This document shows, piece by piece, positions 59,319 to 64,000 of a stretch of 64,000 nucleotides of DNA; position 1 is the first letter of the stretch; the number at the start of each line of letters is the position of its first letter. The notes beneath the pieces are model-generated. The model was not told the origin of the DNA. It was given only the letters and a program-made list of their open reading frames with translations, and did no database searches. Origin of the DNA: Thiotrichaceae bacterium (GTDB taxonomy: Bacteria > Pseudomonadota > Gammaproteobacteria > Beggiatoales > Beggiatoaceae); the NCBI GenBank assembly GCA_026991885.1, contig JALXAQ010000235.1, positions 36,854 through 100,853 on the forward strand. The letters are read 5' to 3'. The position numbers and the translations under genes were made by a program.

Positions 59319-61667
59319 CTATGCCCCTTTAAAAATCTTGATGAGCCAAAAGTCACTCATAATATTTTCCAAGCTTGTCAAAGCTTTTTGCAAATCTATT
59401 TCAAAATCTTTATTTTGAATATCGACAATCAATTTGTAAATGAGTTCAAAGCTGAGCCTATCTTCTTTCTCCATATAGATAAACCGTCCATTGGATGCGT
59501 TATTCAGTTTCTCTATTTCCTCTTTGCCCACTTTGCCGCTGATAGTGGTTTCTCTAACATCTCTAAACAGCCCAAACCGTATATCTTTGTGGTTGACAAC
59601 TAATTGATTAAAGTTTTTGAGTCGAGAAGTAAAGTTTGAGCCGCTCACCTGCAAAAAACCAACGACAAAAGAGTGCTTTTGCGTTTTGATTAACAAATGT
59701 TCGGGGACTTTTCTTTTTCCAAGTCTCAAGCAGTCTGTCTCAAACGCTTTAAAAGTTTTAAAAGCCTCCGCTGTTGTGATTACTTTGCCAATATCATCAA
59801 AATCACTGATGATCACATTTTTATGATATTCCTGTTCCAGTAATGCTTTTTGCTGATTAAGATAATCTCTCACCTGTTCTTCATCATTAGTCGGTGTTAT
59901 CAGACGTTTTTTAGTCGCCTTATCTTGTTGTGGCGGAACGGGTGCCTTTATCTGTTGTTTTATCCACGCAATCTCATCTTTGAGCGTTTGAAATTCTTCT
60001 CTCACTTCCTCTTCAAAACTTCTCGTTTTGTGGGGCAAAGGAATGCCTTCCACTTGATGCCGATAGTAATGTGAAGCCCAATTAAAAACCCTTCTAATTG
60101 AGTTTTGGTTTAAAATCACTTCTAACTCTTTTGGCTTAAATAGCTGATCTATTTCTATTTCAGACGCTTGAGCTTTTAACGCCAATAAGCGTTTCAATTT
60201 ATCCTGAGTGGGTTTATTTAAACTCAGCTCATGTTGGGACATTCTATCCACAATAGCATTATTAAGGAACGTTTTCAGGTGCGCCCATCTATCTGGAAAT
60301 AAATTGATAATAATCAAACTATTGGGCACATGCGTAAAAATTTCTTTGACGGCCTCACCAAAACGAAAAAGTAATTGTTCGTGATATTTGAGTCCTTCTA
60401 ATTGATCAAAGATGATAATGATCGGCTCATCGGCAAGGGAGAGTTTAGCAAAGACTGCAATGGCTTCCAGAGAAAATTCTTCTTGACTTATCTCTTCACT
60501 CCAGTTATCTAACTTAATATTAGATAATTCACTGGCTTCTAACTGATTGCCCGATAACCACTTTCTGACCAAGTCTCTTTTATGCGGATCGGAATAACTA
60601 CAAAATTTGATGAGCCCTTTGATAATTGAAGCGGAATAGCCCCCAAAGCCATACTTGTTAGCCCACCAATCAAGGGTTAATTTTTCAATTAACAGCCAAC
60701 TTTTTCGCTTATTTTCTGTATTTTTGCCTAATACTTTATAAATATTAAGCGGATCGCTTGAAAGGGTTTTTAAAAGATTTTCCCTATTTTTGGTCAAATT
60801 ATCTTTTTTATTCAAAATTTCAATGATAATTTGAGAGAAACTGTGGGCGAGCAGATATTCCAATTGAGAATAATCAGTATTGGGGATCATTTCCACAAAG
60901 GATTCTAAAATCCGACTATAAATATGGAATAAAACGGCGTTGGGATTATTCGGTTGTCTGATAAATAGCAGACGATTATTGTTGAGAAGCTCTTTTGCCA
61001 ATCTCATCATCAAATGGGTTTTACCGCTGCCAGCTTCTCCTATGACAACAGCCCCTTTGCTTTGAGAATTGGGATCATGTTTAATATCGGTGAGAATAGA
61101 CTTGAGAGTTTCAAATTCATTTTGATAAATTTCTTTTAAATCAGCATGATTTTGAAAAGGCGTATCAACCCGACTCGTGCCAAATGGATTGGGTTTATCT
61201 GTCATAAGTGCTGCTCTTATTTTTAAATAAAGTTGATAAGTAAATTGCGCGTCATATTGAGCACTATGTGCGCGATTTGAATTAAAGTATTGATTGTTAA
61301 CCCTTAAATTAAAATGTTTACTTAAATAGTCTAAGGAATAACTTTTTAAGCCCGGAAAATGTTCTTTTGCGAGTTCAAAGCTACATGCAAATTTTAAATT
61401 AGGCCATTTTAACTTGACTTTTTGAAAACTGTTTTTTAAGACTTCAATGTCGTGAGCGGCATAATGGCAAATAATTAATTTTGATTGAGCTAGCGTTAAA
61501 AAATTTTCAACGATTTCTTTGAGACGTTTTGCATTGATTTTCCGCCCTTCATTATTGAGTTCATCTTTGACAAAGGCTTCATAGATGAGTTTGCCTTGGC
61601 TATTGAGTATGGCAATTTCGCTTAACTCATCTTTGCCTTCAGTGTCTATGACTACAAAATCAGTCAT
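59319..61667 (-). CDS. DEDDh exonuclease fused to a P-loop ATPase
   Basis: A 782-residue fusion. Residues 1-150 are a DnaQ-type 3'-5' exonuclease with all four metal ligands: FVVIDTEG (Asp8, Glu10), CHYAAHDIEVL (Asp73) and HSAQYDA (His134, Asp139). A linker leads to a P-loop NTPase with Walker A VVIGEAGSGKTHLMMRLA (GEAGSGKT 210-217) and Walker B IIIIFDQLEG (411-430 region). A helical region and a coiled coil with KQQIKAPVPPQQ follow. The final 170 residues are an unrecognised domain containing HLLIKTQKHSFVVGFLQVSGS. It is a single gene with no close partner. Its layout resembles single-gene anti-phage proteins, which is inference. Confidence 0.8.
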   Translation of the reverse strand: MTDFVVIDTEGKDELSEIAILNSQGKLIYEAFVKDELNNEGRKINAKRLKEIVENFLTLAQSKLIICHYAAHDIEVLKNSFQKVKLKWPNLKFACSFELAKEHFPGLKSYSLDYLSKHFNLRVNNQYFNSNRAHSAQYDAQFTYQLYLKIRAALMTDKPNPFGTSRVDTPFQNHADLKEIYQNEFETLKSILTDIKHDPNSQSKGAVVIGEAGSGKTHLMMRLAKELLNNNRLLFIRQPNNPNAVLFHIYSRILESFVEMIPNTDYSQLEYLLAHSFSQIIIEILNKKDNLTKNRENLLKTLSSDPLNIYKVLGKNTENKRKSWLLIEKLTLDWWANKYGFGGYSASIIKGLIKFCSYSDPHKRDLVRKWLSGNQLEASELSNIKLDNWSEEISQEEFSLEAIAVFAKLSLADEPIIIIFDQLEGLKYHEQLLFRFGEAVKEIFTHVPNSLIIINLFPDRWAHLKTFLNNAIVDRMSQHELSLNKPTQDKLKRLLALKAQASEIEIDQLFKPKELEVILNQNSIRRVFNWASHYYRHQVEGIPLPHKTRSFEEEVREEFQTLKDEIAWIKQQIKAPVPPQQDKATKKRLITPTNDEEQVRDYLNQQKALLEQEYHKNVIISDFDDIGKVITTAEAFKTFKAFETDCLRLGKRKVPEHLLIKTQKHSFVVGFLQVSGSNFTSRLKNFNQLVVNHKDIRFGLFRDVRETTISGKVGKEEIEKLNNASNGRFIYMEKEDRLSFELIYKLIVDIQNKDFEIDLQKALTSLENIMSDFWLIKIFKGA

Positions 61668-61699
61668 TAGTTATTAGTTATTAGTTATTAGTTATTAGT
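61666..61699 (-). repeat. TAACTAA heptamer direct repeat abutting a start codon
   Basis: On the minus strand four complete TAACTAA units plus a partial one run directly into the ATG of the exonuclease-ATPase gene (the last A is the A of ATG). There is no Shine-Dalgarno sequence. Related TAACTGA direct repeats just upstream of start codons have been described in marine Beggiatoaceae and proposed as post-transcriptional regulator sites. Confidence 0.85.
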
Positions 61700-61794
61700 A
61701 AGTCATGTTAAACAACAAACAGCTCTGAAAAATATAGCAAAAAAATAAGCCATTTTTAAAAATGGGTTTTTAGTGGTATGAGGATTTCCGCCCA

Positions 61795-62916
61795 CTAGTC
61801 CTTTAAACCAATCAATACATCCATAACATTCGTCCCAGTCGGTCCGGTATAAATTAAATCACCACTCGCCGCTAAAAAACGTCCCGCATCCGCCCTTTCC
61901 AAGCACTGTTGCGCGTCAAGTCCCTTACCCCGCGCTAAGGTGCCACCATCAATTAAAGCGCCCGCTACTTCTCCAGGTCCATCATTTCCATCTGTGCCCG
62001 CTGCTAATAGAAAGACATCATCCCGCCCCGCACATTCACAAGCTGCCGCTAATGCTAAATGCTGGCAACGCCCCCCTTGACCCGGTTTTTCGGGTAAATG
62101 TACTGTGGTTTCACTTGACCATATATATATACCTGATTTAGCAGCGCATAATTGTCGCGCTAAAGTACGCCCTGCCTGTTCCGCTTCGCCCACTATCAAT
62201 GTGTCATGATTATAAATCTTTGCGACTTCACAAGCCGCCTGTCGTGCTGTGGCGGGACGCGCAATGATATGCTGTTTTATATTTGTGAATTCATCTGAGG
62301 TGAGCAAGCCTGAGCCAATCGCTTGTAATTTATCGCCGGGCACGTCGGAAATCAGTAAATTCAATACGCGATGCCCCTGTAAATAAGTGGCTAAACGTCC
62401 CCCTTTGATAGCCGATAAACTTTTGCGGATTCGATTTATGGCGTGGATATCCAAGCCTGATGCGAGTAACCAACGGTTGATTTGTTGTAAATCGGCAAGA
62501 GTGATGCCGGGGGCAAGTACTTCAACAAGGGCAGAGGCGCCACCGGATATTAAAAATAAGACGGGATAATTGGGGGGCAGATTTTTAATAAAATGTAATA
62601 AGGCTTGCCCGGCTGCTAGACTAGAGGCATCGGGCACGGGGTGGGCTGCTTCTAAACAAGTGATGGGATAGCCTTGCACAAGTGATTTGTCTAAATGACC
62701 ATATTTTGTAATCAGTAGGGCGTGGCTGATATGTGAGACATCAAATGCGCCGGCTGTCATCTGGGTAGCGGCTTTGCCAATGGCGATTAAGGCAATGGGT
62801 GCGGTATATGGGTATTGACGTAGATAGGCGGCAACCGTTTTGCGTCCGTTGACGGCATTCAGTGTTTTGTTATATATCTTTAGTAATTGCTCACGGGGAG
62901 TGATAGGTGTGTGCAT
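61795..62916 (-). CDS. glycerate 2-kinase (MOFRL family)
   Basis: Phosphorylates glycerate with ATP, feeding glycolysis or photorespiration-like salvage. The N-terminal DUF4147 domain has ALIAIGKAATQMTAGA, the EAAHPVPDASSLAAG motif, LFLISGGASALVEVLAPGITLADLQ and LNLLISDVPGDKLQAIGSGL. The C-terminal MOFRL domain has LLAAGTDGNDGPGEVAGALID and GDLIYTGPTGTNVMDVLIGL. Length 373 aa is slightly short of typical TtuD/GckA (about 420). Start ATG 62916. It diverges from the lipoprotein gene by about 35 bases. Confidence 0.92.
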   Translation of the reverse strand: MHTPITPREQLLKIYNKTLNAVNGRKTVAAYLRQYPYTAPIALIAIGKAATQMTAGAFDVSHISHALLITKYGHLDKSLVQGYPITCLEAAHPVPDASSLAAGQALLHFIKNLPPNYPVLFLISGGASALVEVLAPGITLADLQQINRWLLASGLDIHAINRIRKSLSAIKGGRLATYLQGHRVLNLLISDVPGDKLQAIGSGLLTSDEFTNIKQHIIARPATARQAACEVAKIYNHDTLIVGEAEQAGRTLARQLCAAKSGIYIWSSETTVHLPEKPGQGGRCQHLALAAACECAGRDDVFLLAAGTDGNDGPGEVAGALIDGGTLARGKGLDAQQCLERADAGRFLAASGDLIYTGPTGTNVMDVLIGLKD

Positions 62917-62951
62917 GATAGAATGCTAAACTTGTGACTAAAAACGAGACT

Positions 62952-63416
62952 ATGATTATGTACAAATTTTTTCAAACTTTTATTCTACTCGCTTTACTGA
63001 CGGCATGTGCCAACAACTCCTTTATACAAACTCTGTCTCCACAAGTCAGCTTGGCGGATTTTAGAGTGACCAAAATGGGCTTGCTTGAGCAAAACTATCT
63101 GCTCCGATTGCGTCTCAAAAATCCCAATTCTTTCCCTCTGCCTATCATGGGTATGGATTATCAATTATATCTTAATGATCAGGAATTCGCTAAAGGCACA
63201 AACAAGCAATCTCTCACTATTCCTGCAATGGGAGAAAATCTTTTAGATATCGAAGTCACCAGCAACTTAATGCGTACTATTGGGAGTGATTGGACAAAGA
63301 TGTTTAAGCGTGAATTTAATTATCGACTGTCGGGTCACATCAATATCATGGCAGGCGCACCTCCTATTCCCTTTGAATATCAGGGCAAAATACCTTTATC
63401 GAGTACAACGGATTAA
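62952..63416 (+). CDS. LEA type 2-like lipoprotein
   Basis: A small secreted lipoprotein: signal peptide FFQTFILLALLTAC with lipobox LTAC, then a single WHy/LEA-2 beta-sandwich domain (LADFRVTKMGLLEQNYLLRLRLKNPNSFPLPIMGMDYQLYLNDQEFAKG ... LLDIEVTS). Such proteins may protect or bind envelope components under stress. ATG 62952 (MIMYKF) or 62958 (MYKFFQ) is preferred over GTG 62934, which adds a charged leader before the signal. The last five codons (SSTTD) and the stop are encoded by the following repeat arm. Confidence 0.82.
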   Translation: MIMYKFFQTFILLALLTACANNSFIQTLSPQVSLADFRVTKMGLLEQNYLLRLRLKNPNSFPLPIMGMDYQLYLNDQEFAKGTNKQSLTIPAMGENLLDIEVTSNLMRTIGSDWTKMFKREFNYRLSGHINIMAGAPPIPFEYQGKIPLSSTTD

Positions 63417-63487
63417 CGGAAGAAACGGATTTAAAACCTTGATTTTAGTAGATTTAATCCGTTTTTTCCGCTAATCCGTTGTACTCA
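63402..63487. repeat. inverted repeat GAGTACAACGGATT family
   Basis: Arms GAGTACAACGGATTAACGGA...AAACGGATTTAAA and TTTAATCCG-TTTTTTCCGC-TAATCCGTTGTACTC. It shares its ends with 7117-7191 and supplies the stop codon of the lipoprotein gene. Confidence 0.8.
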
Positions 63488-63539
63488 GGGTTGTATTTGA
63501 TATTCAATAACTTATAAAAACCTGATAGGTGGTAATACC

Positions 63540-63974
63540 ATGAACGTTTGCCCTTTTTGTCACATAAACGACAATCAAATTATTTATCAGGACGATTTAG
63601 TGATGACTATCAGAGACGCTTATCCTCTCTCTGTTGGTCACACGCTGATTATTCCTAAACGCCATATTGCTTCGCTGTTTGATGCCACCGACGAGGAACA
63701 GATGGCGTTATTAGATGCCTTACGGACGCTTAAGATAGATTTGACCCAAGAATACGCCCCTGACGGCTATAACATTGGGATTAATGACGGCTTGGCGGCT
63801 GGGCAAACGGTGATGCACTTACATATTCATTTGATACCCCGTTATAGTGGGGATTGTACCGATCCGCGTGGTGGGGTGCGTGCGCCAAGCGAAGCTTGGC
63901 ATTTCTTGCTGGGTGAAAGTCCCGGTCAGGTAAGGGCTAACCACCCACCTGTATCGAGTGTTGCGTGTCCATAG
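63540..63974 (+). CDS. HIT-family nucleotide hydrolase/transferase
   Basis: A histidine-triad protein of 144 residues. CPFCHINDNQIIYQDD at the N-terminus, DAYPLSVGHTLIIPKRHIASLFD, YNIGINDGLAAGQTVMHLHIHLIPRYSGD with the HLHIHL triad are all present. Members hydrolyse or transfer nucleotide monophosphates from dinucleotide or adenylyl substrates. The CXXC near the N-terminus recalls the Zn-binding subgroup. The C-terminal 25 residues (PGQVRANHPPVSSVACP) look less conserved. Close to the window end but complete. Confidence 0.93.
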   Translation: MNVCPFCHINDNQIIYQDDLVMTIRDAYPLSVGHTLIIPKRHIASLFDATDEEQMALLDALRTLKIDLTQEYAPDGYNIGINDGLAAGQTVMHLHIHLIPRYSGDCTDPRGGVRAPSEAWHFLLGESPGQVRANHPPVSSVACP

Positions 63975-64000
63975 GTAACGAACGACACGAAGCGTACACA

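Overview
The window looks like chromosomal DNA of an AT-rich gammaproteobacterium. Conserved housekeeping neighbourhoods support this: ispE - tRNA-Gln - prs - rplY - pth, miaA - hfq - hflX - hflK - hflC - yjeT - hisZ, and bioA - rsmG. Several traits point to large sulfur-oxidising Thiotrichales (Beggiatoa / Thioploca / Thiomargarita-like): a secreted caspase-family peptidase, Lcl (DUF1566) proteins, rnf genes, a multihaem cytochrome, dense short palindromic repeats, and a heptamer direct repeat abutting a start codon. The lineage is an inference from these traits, not a computed placement.

Layout. 1-4.5 kb: end of a GspL/PilN-like secretion or pilus gene, a C5-cytosine methyltransferase convergent with an HTH-restriction endonuclease fusion, then prmA. 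4.5-9.1 kb: a five-haem cytochrome, an Lcl pseudogene, a VapBC-type toxin-antitoxin pair, a CoA-binding protein and a dihydrolipoyl dehydrogenase. 9.1-22.6 kb: the most unusual region, one long minus-strand array. In transcription order it encodes a LysM-like membrane protein, a zinc-ribbon GTPase, a membrane protein, a GAP1-like GTPase-associated protein, a second GTPase, a two-TM protein, a divergent SEDS (FtsW/RodA) protein with a large periplasmic insert, and a PBP transpeptidase. A Wzc-like tyrosine autokinase lies just upstream. 24.5-34.5 kb: cofactor, isoprenoid, nucleotide and translation genes, interrupted by a decayed IS607-type element between rplY and pth. 34.5-43.4 kb: a nucleotidyltransferase-like protein, an orphan PAAR protein, the glycolytic set pgk-pyk-fba, rpmG, and an AIPR + AlbA/Schlafen-like pair (candidate defence). 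43.4-50.7 kb: a MITE-like element, the caspase-family protein, a bufferin-type copper RiPP cluster (bufA-bufB-bufC), a gamma carbonic anhydrase, rnfE-rnfA with a small Cys-rich membrane protein too short for routine ORF calling, and a methyltransferase. 50.8-59.2 kb: pdxJ, a tandem-repeat Lcl protein, then miaA-hfq-hflXKC-yjeT-hisZ. 59.3-64 kb: a DEDDh exonuclease-ATPase fusion, glycerate kinase, a LEA-type lipoprotein and a HIT protein.

How it fits together. The 9-22.6 kb array couples two predicted GTPases and their associated protein to a peptidoglycan-polymerase-like/transpeptidase pair across the inner membrane, and is my best candidate for an undescribed system. Small hairpins of the form GTCCAA-nn-TAAA-nn-TTGGAC recur with compensating stem changes, mostly immediately after stop codons. 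All eight copies of the commonest subtype lie on the + strand whatever the gene direction. Several repeats also supply the stop codon of the neighbouring gene.
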